A stretch of 64,000 nucleotides of DNA from Calidihabitans tengchongensis (GTDB taxonomy: Bacteria > Sysuimicrobiota > Sysuimicrobiia > Sysuimicrobiales > Kaftiobacteriaceae), in the NCBI GenBank assembly GCA_031459615.1, contig JAVKIE010000002.1:186001-250000 (forward strand). The letters run 5' to 3'. The position numbers and the translations under genes were made by a program. The notes below the pieces were generated by a model. It did not search any database, was not told where the DNA came from, and was given only the letters and a program-made list of their open reading frames with translations. Positions 9,600-17,651 of this stretch are shown here, piece by piece; the stretch's first letter is position 1, and each line of letters begins with the position of its first letter.

Positions 9600-11332
9600 C
9601 CACCTACACCTATCAGGCCGCCAGGCAGCAGGCGCTGGACGCGGTGCGGGCCGCGCTGGACAGCCTCGCGCCCGGGGCGGCCGCCGACCTCTCCCTGCCG
9701 GCGTCCGTGCCGCCGGCGGGCGTGGCGGCCGATCTGGCCGTGCCCTGCTTCGCCCTGGCCGCGCGCCTGCGGCAGCCGCCCGCGGAGGTGGCGCGCCGTC
9801 TGGCCGAGGCGGTTGGGGCGGGCCCGCTGGTGGCCGAGGCGCGGGCCGAGGGCGGGTACCTCAACATCGCCTTCGACCGTCCGCCGGTGGCCCGGGGCGT
9901 GCTGGACGAACTGGCCGCCCTGGGCGGCCGCTACGGCAGCACCGACGCCGGAGGCGGGCGCGCCGTGGTCATCGACTACTCCTCGCCCAACGTGGCCAAG
10001 CCCATGTCGGTGGGGCACCTGCGGTCCACCATCATCGGCGACGCCCTGTACCGGCTGTTTGCCTTCACCGGCTACCGCCCGGTGGGGGTGAACCACATCG
10101 CCGACTGGGGAACCCAGTTCGGCAAGCTCCTGTATGCCTTCCTGACGTGGGGGGATCGGGAGGCCTACCGGCGCGACCCCCTGCGGGAGCTGCTGCGGGT
10201 GTACGTGCAGTTCGAGCGCGAGGCCGAGCGGGACGCGTCCCTGGAGGAGCGGGGACGCGAGTGGTCCCTGCGGCTGGAGCAGGGGGACCCCCAGGCCCGG
10301 GCCCTGTGGCGCGAGTTCGTCGACCACAGCCTGGCCGCCTTCAACCGCATCTACGATCTGCTGGAGGTGCGGTTCGACCACGTGCTGGGCGAGAGTTTCT
10401 ACGCCGACAAGGTGGGCGAGGTCATCGAGATGGCGCTCCGGGCCGGGGTGGCGGTGGAGGACGAGGGGGCGCTCATCATCCGCCTGGACGACGTGGGCAT
10501 CTCGACCCCGCTGGTGCTGCGGCGGCGGGACGGCGCCACCCTGTACGTCACCCGGGACCTGGCCGCCGCCATCTACCGCATCCGCACGTGGAATCCCGTC
10601 CAGCTGATCTACGTGGTGGGCAGCGAGCAGCGGCTGCACTTCCAGCAGCTGTTCGCCGCCCTGCGCAAGATGGGGTTCACCCAGGTCACCTACGCCCACG
10701 TGGACTTCGGCCTCATCACGCTGCCCGAAGGCCGGATGAGCACCCGCCGGGGCCGGGTGGTGTTCCTGGAGGACGTGCTTTCGGAGGCCATCGCCCGCGC
10801 CCGGGCGCTGGTGGACGCCAAGAACCCCGAGCTGCCCGAGGACGAACGGGCCGAGGTCGCCCGGATCGTGGGCATCGGCGCCCTCAAGTACGCCGACCTG
10901 TCCCAGAACCGGGTCAAGAACATCACCTTCGATTGGGACCGCATGCTGTCCCTGGAAGGGGACAGCGCCCCCTACCTGCAGTACACCTACGTGCGGGCCC
11001 GCGGCATCCTGCGCCGGGGCGGCGCCGAGGCCCTGGAGGGGCCGTTCGACCCCCGGGTGGCGGAGGGGGCCCGGGAGTGGGCGCTGCTGCGGTCCCTGGG
11101 GCGGTTTCCGGACGTCGTGTGGGAGGCCACCCACACCTACTCGCCGCACCTGGTGGCCAACCACCTGTACGATCTTGCCCAGGCGTTCCACGCCTTCTAC
11201 CACGAGGTTCCGGTGCTGCAGACCCCCGACCCGGGACTGCGGGCCACCCGGGTCAGGCTGGTGGCGGGGGTGGCCACCGTCATGCGGACGGGACTGGGGT
11301 TGCTGGGGATCCGGGTGCCCGAGCGGATGTGA
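9596..11332 (+). CDS. argS: arginyl-tRNA synthetase
   Basis: A 578-residue class I synthetase that charges tRNA-Arg. The N-terminal Add-1 domain (about 1-110) precedes the catalytic site: SSPNVAKPMSVGHLRST carries the HIGH-type motif (HVGH variant SVGH), and NHIADWGTQFGKL follows. EGRMSTRRG at about residue 380 takes the place of KMSKS. The C-terminal anticodon domain ends in VMRTGLGLLGIRVPERM, as is typical of ArgS. The start is the GTG at 9596, overlapping the htrA TGA (9597-9599). Coupling of a synthetase to a surface protease is unusual but is only a matter of operon layout. Confidence 0.95.
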   Translation: MTTYTYQAARQQALDAVRAALDSLAPGAAADLSLPASVPPAGVAADLAVPCFALAARLRQPPAEVARRLAEAVGAGPLVAEARAEGGYLNIAFDRPPVARGVLDELAALGGRYGSTDAGGGRAVVIDYSSPNVAKPMSVGHLRSTIIGDALYRLFAFTGYRPVGVNHIADWGTQFGKLLYAFLTWGDREAYRRDPLRELLRVYVQFEREAERDASLEERGREWSLRLEQGDPQARALWREFVDHSLAAFNRIYDLLEVRFDHVLGESFYADKVGEVIEMALRAGVAVEDEGALIIRLDDVGISTPLVLRRRDGATLYVTRDLAAAIYRIRTWNPVQLIYVVGSEQRLHFQQLFAALRKMGFTQVTYAHVDFGLITLPEGRMSTRRGRVVFLEDVLSEAIARARALVDAKNPELPEDERAEVARIVGIGALKYADLSQNRVKNITFDWDRMLSLEGDSAPYLQYTYVRARGILRRGGAEALEGPFDPRVAEGAREWALLRSLGRFPDVVWEATHTYSPHLVANHLYDLAQAFHAFYHEVPVLQTPDPGLRATRVRLVAGVATVMRTGLGLLGIRVPERM

Positions 11333-11349
11333 GGAGGCCTCCGGTAGGG

Positions 11350-11355
11350 TATAAT
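11350..11355 (+). promoter_or_regulatory. -10 box TATAAT before the SLH-protein leader
   Basis: A perfect TATAAT 18 bases after the argS stop; the matching -35 is weak. It would start a leader of about 200 bases before the SLH-domain gene. Confidence 0.5.
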
Positions 11356-11361
11356 ACATGG

Positions 11362-11558
11362 CGTAAGGTGGTGGCCCGGCAGGGATTCGGGCAGGGTGCA
11401 GCGAACCCGGTTCCCCGGTTCTGGACCAGATTCCCCGATCATCCGATGGTTGTGACGCCGCCGGCCTGCCCCGGCCTGTGAATCCGCACACGCCTGGAGG
11501 GCGGTGAACCGCAGGTCGGCGCGCGGTGCCTGTCGCCGTTTTCCCCACAGGACGGCCG
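11362..11558 (+). promoter_or_regulatory. long structured 5' leader of the SLH-protein gene, class unknown
   Basis: About 200 non-coding bases between the TATAAT and the start codon contain several GC-rich stems, for example GGCGGTgaACCGC near 11500 and GTCGCCGTTTTCCCCACAGG then CGGCCGATG near the gene start. The length and pairing suggest a cis-regulatory RNA, but it matches no class that can be named by reading. A covariance search would decide. Confidence 0.25.
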
Positions 11559-12833
11559 ATGAGGTTGACATCACCGATGACCACGCAGGTGCGGAGGGGA
11601 GTGCGGGTGGCGCTGGCGGCGGGCCTGGTGGCGGTCCTGGCCGCCCCGACGGCCTGGGCGGCGATCTTCACCGACATCCTGGGGCTGCCGGCCCAGCGGG
11701 CGATCGAGCGGCTGGCCGCCCGGGGCATTGTCCGGATCCCGCCCGACGGGAAGTTCAACCCCTCGGCGACGGTGCCCCGAGTGGAGTTGGCCGTGCTGAT
11801 CTCGCGGGCTCTGGGGCTGTCAGGGCAGGGGGTGTCCCTGCCGGCGTTCGCCGACGCCGGCGAGATCCCCCCCGAGGCCCGGTCCGCGGTGGCGGCCGTC
11901 ACCAACCTGGGGACCGTCTCGCCGGCCCGGGTGGAGGTGCGCAAGGGCGCGGTGGTGTACACGTTCTCCACCGACAAGACCCTGTACGGACCCGCCGAGA
12001 CCATCGAATTGAGGTTCACCATTACCAACACCGGAAAGGAGAACGTCACCTTCGAGTACGCCACCTCGCAGCTGTACGACTTCATCATCACCGACGCCCG
12101 GGGGACCGAGGTGGCCCGGTGGTCGCTGGGGCGAGCGTTCCTGCCCCTGTCCGGCCCGGTGACCCTGGCCGCGGGCAAGTCGTTCGAGTACGTGACCCGC
12201 TGGAAGCAGCTGGACCAGAACGACGAGCCGGTGCCGCCGGGCCGCTACCGGATGACCGCCGTCCAGACCACGGTGCGGGACCCCACGGCGCTGTCCCTGG
12301 TCCTGCACCGGGGCGTGCTGCCCGGATACCCCGACAACACGTTCCGGCCCCGGGCGGAGGTCACCCGGGCCGACCTCGCCGCGGTGATGGTCCGCCTGCT
12401 GGGGTGGGGGGAGGTCTCCGCCCGCCCTCTGGCGGTGGCGGACGCGGCGGAGGTCCCCGAGTCCGTGCGGGGGGAGGTGGCGGTGGCCGTGGAGCGGGGC
12501 GTGGTGCCCCCGCGGGCCGACGGCACCTTCCAGCCCCAGCGGCCGGCCACCCGGGCGGAGGTCGCCTGGGCCCTGGACAAGTTGATGGACACCCTGCAGC
12601 GGTACGACTTCTCCCGGGGGATCCTCAAGGACATCCGGGTGGGGACGCCGACGCTGATGGTGATCGAGGACCCCTCCCGGGCCCAGCGGACCTACCGGGT
12701 GGCGCGGGCCCACGCCGTCTACCGGAATAACGCGCCCGCGCAGCTCGCGGACCTGCGCCCCGGGGACCAGCTGCTGTTCCTGAAGGTGGGGGATGCGGGC
12801 GACGTGGCCTACATCGAGGCCACCGGCCCCTAG
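11559..12833 (+). CDS. SLH-domain surface protein with a BsuPI-like domain
   Basis: A 424-residue exported protein. Residues about 8-30 form a signal peptide (RVALAAGLVAVLAAPTAWA). An SLH-like repeat follows (FTDILGLPAQRAIERLAARG, ending FNPSATVPRVELAVLISRAL). A BsuPI/intracellular-proteinase-inhibitor-like beta domain (about 125-235, with TFSTDKTLYGPAETIELRFT) comes next, then two further SLH repeats (PGYPDNTFRPRAEVTRADLA; ADGTFQPQRPATRAEVAWAL). SLH domains anchor proteins to secondary cell-wall polymer. Start candidates are 11526 (GTG), 11559 and 11577 (ATG); 11559 is preferred for the AGGAC upstream. The gene is followed closely by the transaldolase gene. Confidence 0.8.
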   Translation: MRLTSPMTTQVRRGVRVALAAGLVAVLAAPTAWAAIFTDILGLPAQRAIERLAARGIVRIPPDGKFNPSATVPRVELAVLISRALGLSGQGVSLPAFADAGEIPPEARSAVAAVTNLGTVSPARVEVRKGAVVYTFSTDKTLYGPAETIELRFTITNTGKENVTFEYATSQLYDFIITDARGTEVARWSLGRAFLPLSGPVTLAAGKSFEYVTRWKQLDQNDEPVPPGRYRMTAVQTTVRDPTALSLVLHRGVLPGYPDNTFRPRAEVTRADLAAVMVRLLGWGEVSARPLAVADAAEVPESVRGEVAVAVERGVVPPRADGTFQPQRPATRAEVAWALDKLMDTLQRYDFSRGILKDIRVGTPTLMVIEDPSRAQRTYRVARAHAVYRNNAPAQLADLRPGDQLLFLKVGDAGDVAYIEATGP

Positions 12834-12845
12834 GAGGAGGCGCCC

Positions 12846-13517
12846 ATGAAGTTCTTCCTGGATACCGCCAACCTGGAGGAGATCCGCACCGCCCACCGGT
12901 GGGGCATCCTGGATGGGGTGACCACCAATCCCACCCTGGTGGCCCGGGAGGGCAAGGACTACCGGACCGTGGTGCGGGAGATCGCCGCCGTCACCGACGG
13001 CCCCATTTCGGTGGAAGCCACCACCGACCGGGCCGAGGAGATGATCGCCCAGGGGCGGGAGTACGCCACGTGGGCCCCGTCGGTGGTGGTGAAGGTGCCG
13101 GCCACCACCGAGGGGATCATGGCGGCCGCCGCCCTGACCCGGGAGGGTATCCGGGTGAACGTGACCCTGGTCTTCTCGGTCAACCAGGCCCTGCTGGCGG
13201 CCCGGGCCGGCGCCTACTTCGTGAGCCCCTTCGTGGGGCGCCTGGATGACGCGGGCCACGAGGGCATGCAGGTGGTGCGCGACGTGGTGCAGGTCTACCG
13301 GACCTACGGCTTTTCGACCCAGGTCCTGGCGGCCAGCCTGCGCCACCCCCTGCACGTGACCCAGGCGGCCCTGGCCGGGGCCCACATCGCCACCATGCCC
13401 TTCAAGGTGGCCGAGATGCTGTTCACGCACCCTCTGACCGAAGCGGGTCAGGAGCGGTTCCTGGCCGACTGGCGCGCGCTGCAGGCCGCCCTGGCCCAGC
13501 GGCGGACGCCGGTGTAG
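12846..13517 (+). CDS. transaldolase / fructose-6-phosphate aldolase-like
   Basis: A 223-residue class I aldolase of the short transaldolase subfamily (TalC/Fsa-like). It starts MKFFLDTANLEEIR; VTTNPTLV and the Schiff-base Lys in VVVKVPATTEG (about residue 84) are diagnostic. ATIFS-type segment VNVTLVFSVNQALLAARAGA and FVGRLDD follow. It transfers dihydroxyacetone units in the non-oxidative pentose phosphate path, or cleaves fructose 6-phosphate. A GGAGGAGG ribosome site lies just upstream of ATG. The neighbour rho gene downstream gives the Bacillus-like tal-rho-rpmE-tdk-prfA order. Confidence 0.92.
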   Translation: MKFFLDTANLEEIRTAHRWGILDGVTTNPTLVAREGKDYRTVVREIAAVTDGPISVEATTDRAEEMIAQGREYATWAPSVVVKVPATTEGIMAAAALTREGIRVNVTLVFSVNQALLAARAGAYFVSPFVGRLDDAGHEGMQVVRDVVQVYRTYGFSTQVLAASLRHPLHVTQAALAGAHIATMPFKVAEMLFTHPLTEAGQERFLADWRALQAALAQRRTPV

Positions 13518-13544
13518 GTCGTCTACCGCCGGCGACCGCAGGGG

Positions 13545-13550
13545 TATACA
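13545..13550 (+). promoter_or_regulatory. possible -10 box TATACA before rho
   Basis: TATACA lies 23 bases upstream of the rho GTG in the short gap after transaldolase; no clear -35 is visible. Cotranscription from upstream is equally possible. Confidence 0.35.
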
Positions 13551-13572
13551 GGCACGCGGAGGTGGATGGGCA

Positions 13573-14835
13573 GTGTCTGCCATCGCCGAACTGGAGGCCA
13601 AGACGCTGGACGAGCTCCAGGAGATGGCCCGGGAGCTCAACATCGCCAACTTCCGGCGCTACCGCAAACAGGAGTTGATCATGCGCATCCTGCAGGCCCA
13701 GACCGAGCAGTCGGGGTTGATGCTGCGCTCGGGCATCCTGGAGATCATGCCCGAGGGCTACGGCTTCCTGCGCACCAGCGGGTACCTGCCCGGCCCCGAG
13801 GACATCTACGTCTCCCCCTCCCAGATCAAGCGGTTCGGCCTGCGGGTGGGGGACGAGGTCCTGGGCCAGGTCCGGCCTCCCAAGGACAACGAGAAGTACT
13901 ATGCCCTCCTGCGGGTGGAGGCGGTCAACGGGCTGGACCCCGAGCAGGCCCGCACCCGCCCCGACTTCGAGAAGCTCACCCCCGTCTTCCCCTACGAGCG
14001 CATCAAGCTGGAGACCAACGGGGACATCACCACCCGCATGGTGGATCTGTTCGCGCCCATCGGCAAGGGCCAGCGGGCCATGATCGTCTCCCCGCCCAAG
14101 GCCGGCAAGACCACCCTGCTGAAGAAGATCGGCCAGGCCATCGTGGCCAACTACCCCGAGATCTACGTGATCGTGCTGCTGCTGGACGAACGGCCCGAGG
14201 AGGTCACCGACATGCGGCGGTCGGTGGAGGCGGAGGTTGTGGCCTCCACCTTCGACCGCCCCCCGGAGGAGCACATCCAGGTGGCCGATCTGGTCCTGGA
14301 GAGGGCCAAGCGGCTGGTGGAGGGCGGCCGGGACGTCGTCATCCTGCTGGACAGCCTGACCCGGTTCGCCCGCGCCAACAACCTGGTGATCCCGCCGTCG
14401 GGCCGGACTCTGTCGGGCGGCCTGGACCCGGCGGCCCTGCACCGGCCCAAGCGCTTTTTCGGCGCCGCCCGCAAGATCGAGGAGGGGGGCAGCCTGACCA
14501 TCGTGGCCACGGCCCTCATCGACACCGGCAGCCGCATGGACGACGTGATCTACGAGGAGTTCAAGGGCACGGGCAACATGGAGCTGCACCTGAACCGCAA
14601 GCTGCAGGAGCGGCGCACCTTCCCGGCCATCGACATCAAGATGAGCGGCACCCGCCGGGAGGAGCTGCTGCTGACCGAGGATGAGCTGCGCAAGGTGTGG
14701 GTCCTGCGCAAGAGCCTGGAGCAGCTGGACACGGTGGCCATGACCGAGCTGATCCTGGACCGGCTGCGCAAGACCCCCACCAACCAGGCGTTCCTGCGGT
14801 CCATCGTCAAGAGCTCCGAGGAAGACCTGCAGTAG
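13573..14835 (+). CDS. rho: transcription termination factor Rho
   Basis: A 420-residue hexameric RNA-dependent ATPase that ends transcription. The N-terminal Rho-N helices (LDELQEMARELNIANFRRYR) and the cold-shock-like RNA-binding domain (GILEIMPEGYGFLRTSGYL) precede the RecA-like core. Walker A is SPPKAGKTTLL with Lys179. Walker B is DVVILLDSLTRFARA, and the secondary-site loops include SGGLDPAALHRPKRFFGAAR and the R-loop TGSRMDDVIYEEFKGTGNME. No long N-terminal insertion is present, unlike many high-GC Actinobacteria. The GTG at 13573 has GGAGGTGG upstream. It sits between tal and the cell-wall hydrolase and rpmE genes. Confidence 0.97.
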   Translation: MSAIAELEAKTLDELQEMARELNIANFRRYRKQELIMRILQAQTEQSGLMLRSGILEIMPEGYGFLRTSGYLPGPEDIYVSPSQIKRFGLRVGDEVLGQVRPPKDNEKYYALLRVEAVNGLDPEQARTRPDFEKLTPVFPYERIKLETNGDITTRMVDLFAPIGKGQRAMIVSPPKAGKTTLLKKIGQAIVANYPEIYVIVLLLDERPEEVTDMRRSVEAEVVASTFDRPPEEHIQVADLVLERAKRLVEGGRDVVILLDSLTRFARANNLVIPPSGRTLSGGLDPAALHRPKRFFGAARKIEEGGSLTIVATALIDTGSRMDDVIYEEFKGTGNMELHLNRKLQERRTFPAIDIKMSGTRREELLLTEDELRKVWVLRKSLEQLDTVAMTELILDRLRKTPTNQAFLRSIVKSSEEDLQ

Positions 14836-14998
14836 CTGTCCGTCGCCCCGTCTAGGGCACCCGGCCACCGGGCAGGATTTCAGTGCCCCGAGGCGAATCC
14901 GGAGGGGCAGATACACCGGCACAGGCGGGCTGGCAGGATGCGGCTGTGCCGCCCTCTGACACACTCCCTCGGCAGGACGGGCTGGACGCGGGTGAGCG
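14836..14998 (+). promoter_or_regulatory. candidate c-di-AMP (ydaO-type) riboswitch leader of the M23 hydrolase
   Basis: The 163 bases before the LysM-M23 gene contain GAGGCGAATCC near 14890 and, near the 3' end, CTGACACACTCCCTCGGCAG. They resemble the GGGGUGAAUCC and CCGUCAGCUAACCUCGUAAG blocks of the ydaO class, in the same order and at plausible spacing. Such RNAs bind c-di-AMP and usually repress cell-wall hydrolase genes, which fits the gene downstream. The first conserved block is not convincing, so this is a hypothesis. Confidence 0.35.
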
Positions 14999-16069
14999 AT
15001 GCGGGCGACGGCGCGGCGATACTGGGGTGGGCTCCTGCTGGTGGGTGCACTGCTCCTCCCCGGATTTGGCGCCTCCGGCGTCGACCTCACCTGGTCCGGT
15101 CCTCCGCCTGAGTTTCCATTCCTGGAGACCGTCACGGCCCGCAACCAGGGGCTGCAGAAGCTGTCGGCCATTGCCCCGGCCCTCACCCTGACCCCTCCCC
15201 TGCCGTCGGCCGCTGCGATGCGCCCCTCCCCGCAGGAGGAGGCGGTGGACGCGTCCCGCGCCGTCGCCACCGCCGCCGGCCTGGAGGGTCAGACGGTGGT
15301 GGTTGTCCGGGAAGGGCAGACGCTGTGGGAGATCGCGCGCGCCCACGGGGTGGCGGTGGAGGCCCTGGCCGCCGCCAACGGAATCGGAGACGAGGACGTC
15401 ATCCACGTCGGCCAGCGGCTGGTCATCCCTGGCGCGTCTGCGGCGGCGCCGGCGGCGGGACGTCCCGCGCGCCCGGCGTCCCGACCCCGTGGCGGGCGCT
15501 CGGTGACGGTGGTGGTGGAGTCCGGCCAGACCCTGTGGGACCTGGCCCAGACGTACGGGGTCCCGGTGGACGCCATCGTGGAGGCCAACGGCCTGTCGGG
15601 CGACCTGATCCGGCCCGGGCAGCGCCTGGTGATCCCCGGCGTGGCGGCCGGTGCGCCCCGGAGGGTGGCGGCCGCCTCCCGCCCCCCCGGCGCAGTCAGC
15701 ATCGCCCGGGGATTCCTCTGGCCGGCCCGGGGAAGCCTGCGGTCGCGCTTCGGGTGGCGGTGGCAGCGGCACCACGACGGCATCGACATCGCGGCTCCCT
15801 ACGGGACCCCCATCTACGCGGCCAAGGCCGGGCGGGTGGTCTTCGCCGGCTGGTACTACGGCTACGGCCGCACCGTCATCCTCGACCACGGCAACGGCGT
15901 GACCACCCTCTACGGCCACGCCAGCCGCCTGCTGGTGCGCGTGGGCGACCAGGTGGACGCCGGACAGCCCATCGCCCTGGTGGGGTCCACCGGGTATTCC
16001 ACCGGCCCCCACCTGCATTTCGAGATCCGCGTCCGCGGCCGCCCCCTGGACCCCCTCAAGTACCTCTAG
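14999..16069 (+). CDS. LysM-LysM-M23 peptidoglycan endopeptidase
   Basis: A 356-residue secreted cell-wall hydrolase. A signal peptide covers about residues 6-26 (RYWGGLLLVGALLLPGFGAS). Two LysM domains bind glycan: the first around REGQTLWEIARAHGV to GQRLVIPG (about 100-145), the second around ESGQTLWDLAQTYGV to GQRLVIPG (about 165-212). The C-terminal LytM/M23 zinc peptidase shows HDGIDI (first His and Asp ligands), LYGHASRLLVRVGD and HLHFEI (HxH motif). It would cleave peptide cross-links. The ATG at 14999 follows GGGTGAGCG. It lies between rho and rpmE and behind a candidate riboswitch. Confidence 0.93.
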   Translation: MRATARRYWGGLLLVGALLLPGFGASGVDLTWSGPPPEFPFLETVTARNQGLQKLSAIAPALTLTPPLPSAAAMRPSPQEEAVDASRAVATAAGLEGQTVVVVREGQTLWEIARAHGVAVEALAAANGIGDEDVIHVGQRLVIPGASAAAPAAGRPARPASRPRGGRSVTVVVESGQTLWDLAQTYGVPVDAIVEANGLSGDLIRPGQRLVIPGVAAGAPRRVAAASRPPGAVSIARGFLWPARGSLRSRFGWRWQRHHDGIDIAAPYGTPIYAAKAGRVVFAGWYYGYGRTVILDHGNGVTTLYGHASRLLVRVGDQVDAGQPIALVGSTGYSTGPHLHFEIRVRGRPLDPLKYL

Positions 16070-16114
16070 CTGCGGAGGCGCATCGCGCTTCGCCGGTTCC
16101 CGATCCCGGCCGTG

Positions 16115-16143
16115 TTGCCCGTCCCCGCCGGGCGTGGTACAAT
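16115..16143 (+). promoter_or_regulatory. rpmE promoter (TTGCCC, 17 bases, TGgTACAAT)
   Basis: TTGCCC at 16115-16120 and TACAAT at 16138-16143 are 17 bases apart, with TG two bases ahead of the -10. The start codon of rpmE is 49 bases downstream. Confidence 0.75.
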
Positions 16144-16191
16144 GCCTCGGCGTGCGGGCGGCCGGGACGCCGCTCCCCGAGGTGATCGTCG

Positions 16192-16395
16192 ATGAAGAAG
16201 GGCATTCATCCTCCGTACTACCAGGCCACGGTGGTGTGCGCCTGCGGGAACACCTTCGTCACCGGGTCCACCAGGCAGATGATCCGGGTGGAGATCTGCT
16301 CCCGCTGCCACCCGTTCTTCACCGGACAGCGCAAGTTCGTGGACGCCGAAGGCCGCGTGCAGAAGTTCGCCAGGAAGTACGGGATGAAGGTGTAA
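16192..16395 (+). CDS. rpmE: 50S ribosomal protein L31, zinc-binding type
   Basis: A 67-residue ribosomal protein with the complete zinc site of C+ type L31: Cys16-x-Cys18 (VVCACGNTF) and Cys36-x2-Cys39 (EICSRCHPFF), ending FARKYGMKV. The sequence MKKGIHPPYYQATVVCACGN is canonical for the family. The zinc-containing form suggests that zinc is not normally limiting for this organism; no zinc-free paralogue is seen here. It has its own promoter and is followed by a purine repeat that separates it from the next gene. Confidence 0.97.
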   Translation: MKKGIHPPYYQATVVCACGNTFVTGSTRQMIRVEICSRCHPFFTGQRKFVDAEGRVQKFARKYGMKV

Positions 16396-16462
16396 AGAAG
16401 GGAAAAGGGAAGAGGGAAAAGGGAAAGGGAAGAGGGAAAAGGGAAAGGGAAGAGGGAAAAGG
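16395..16462. repeat. tandem 20-base purine repeat (GGGAAGA family)
   Basis: Three back-to-back 20-base units at 16401-16420, 16421-16440 and 16441-16460, each close to gggaaagggaagagggaaaa; the last two are identical and the first differs at one base. It fills the gap between rpmE and the next gene. It is the longest member of the purine repeat family in the window. Confidence 0.9.
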
Positions 16463-16477
16463 GGAACGGCTGAGGGC

Positions 16478-17632
16478 ATGAGCGGGTGCAGGGGAAGGGG
16501 AGGAGTCTCTCCCCTTCTTTGTGTTGTGGGGGGGATGGTGGCCCTCGCCGCGGCGGCCGGGTGGGCGCAGGCGGTGCCGGAGGTTCCCGGCTGGCGCGGG
16601 GTGGCCACCCCCCACCTGTGGCTGTACGTGGTGGACGGCACGCCGGGCGCCCGCGACGCCTCCGCGGTGGCGGCGGCCCTGGACCCTCTGGTCGCGCGCC
16701 TGTCGGAGGCGCTGGGTCGGCCGGCGCGGGTGGTCTATCCCCTGTATCCCTCGGTGGACGCGTTCCGCGCGGACTGGTGGCGGTTTGCCACGCCGCCGGC
16801 CGCGGATGCGGTGCACGGGTGGGGAGCGGTCTACCGGGGAGATCCCGCAGACCTGTCTGTCCACCTGCTGGCCCGCTCTCTGGCCGCGGCGGCGCTGGGG
16901 GACGCCATCCCGCTGCTGCGGTGGGGTGTGGCCGAGGCCCTGGGCGACCGGGCGGTGGGGGCGGACCCGCACGCGCACGTGGCCGCGCTGCGGGCCGCCG
17001 GCCAGCCGCTGCCCGCGGTGGCGCGGATCCTGTCGCCCGTGGAGTTCGGGCACGCGCTGCCCTGGAGCTATCCGGTGGCCGTGTCGTTCGTGGCCGACCT
17101 GATCGACCGGTACGGGGCGCGCCGGACCGCGCAGTTCGCCCGCGCCGTCGGGTACCGCTACGTCGACCTGCCGGAGATCTTCCGGGACGCCTTCGGCACA
17201 TCCCTCGACGACGCCGTCGCGGCATGGGAGGAGCGCGTGCGCCGCGCGCCGGCTCCCGCCGTGGACCCGCACGCCTATGCCCTGGCCGCCCGGCTGGTCT
17301 ATGGGGTGGGGCTGGCCCGCCCCCCGGCTGCGGTGATGCTGGAACCGGCGGGAGCGGACGTGGTCGTAGCGGCTGCCAAGGCGGCCGCCGCCCTGCGGCG
17401 GCTGGACGTGCCGGCGGCCGCCGCGCTTGCGGAGGCCGCCCACCGGACCCAGGCCGAGGCCCGCGCGCGGCAGGCGCTGCGCCGGACGGTGGCCCGGGGC
17501 CTGCCGGCCGCGGTGGCGGCAGTGCCGGTGGCCCTGGCCCTCCTGTGGCTGGTCTGGCCCGCGGTGCGCAGCCGGCTGGCCGACCGGCGGGCCGCGCCTC
17601 CGGCGGCGCGGGCGGGCCGCTCGGCGCGGTGA
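16478..17632 (+). CDS. exported peptidase-MA-like protein lacking the zinc motif, function unknown
   Basis: A 384-residue protein not recognised with certainty. Residues about 10-32 form a signal peptide (LLCVVGGMVALAAAAGWAQA). The centre resembles bacterial gluzincin (peptidase MA-like) proteins, with a mature start that reads VATPHLWLYVVDGTPGARDA and a helix where HExxH would be expected, but here it is HLLARSLAAAAL. No zinc-binding HExxH is present, so it is probably catalytically dead. A membrane helix lies near the C-terminus (GLPAAVAAVPVALALLWLVW, about 345-365) with a short basic tail. It sits between rpmE and tdk; its stop is 20 bases before tdk, so they are probably cotranscribed. 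Confidence 0.6.
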   Translation: MSGCRGRGGVSPLLCVVGGMVALAAAAGWAQAVPEVPGWRGVATPHLWLYVVDGTPGARDASAVAAALDPLVARLSEALGRPARVVYPLYPSVDAFRADWWRFATPPAADAVHGWGAVYRGDPADLSVHLLARSLAAAALGDAIPLLRWGVAEALGDRAVGADPHAHVAALRAAGQPLPAVARILSPVEFGHALPWSYPVAVSFVADLIDRYGARRTAQFARAVGYRYVDLPEIFRDAFGTSLDDAVAAWEERVRRAPAPAVDPHAYALAARLVYGVGLARPPAAVMLEPAGADVVVAAAKAAAALRRLDVPAAAALAEAAHRTQAEARARQALRRTVARGLPAAVAAVPVALALLWLVWPAVRSRLADRRAAPPAARAGRSAR

Positions 17633-17651
17633 CGGAAGGGGGGGGGTCAGA

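Noticed and set aside
9377..12178. Minus-strand open frame of 933 codons
   Set aside because: Antisense to argS and the SLH-protein gene, both of which have strong domain support; composition is His/Gly/Pro/Gln-rich with no family signal.
16401..16460. Possible CRISPR array
   Set aside because: The 20-base repeats are contiguous without spacers, are purine-only, and no cas genes are present.
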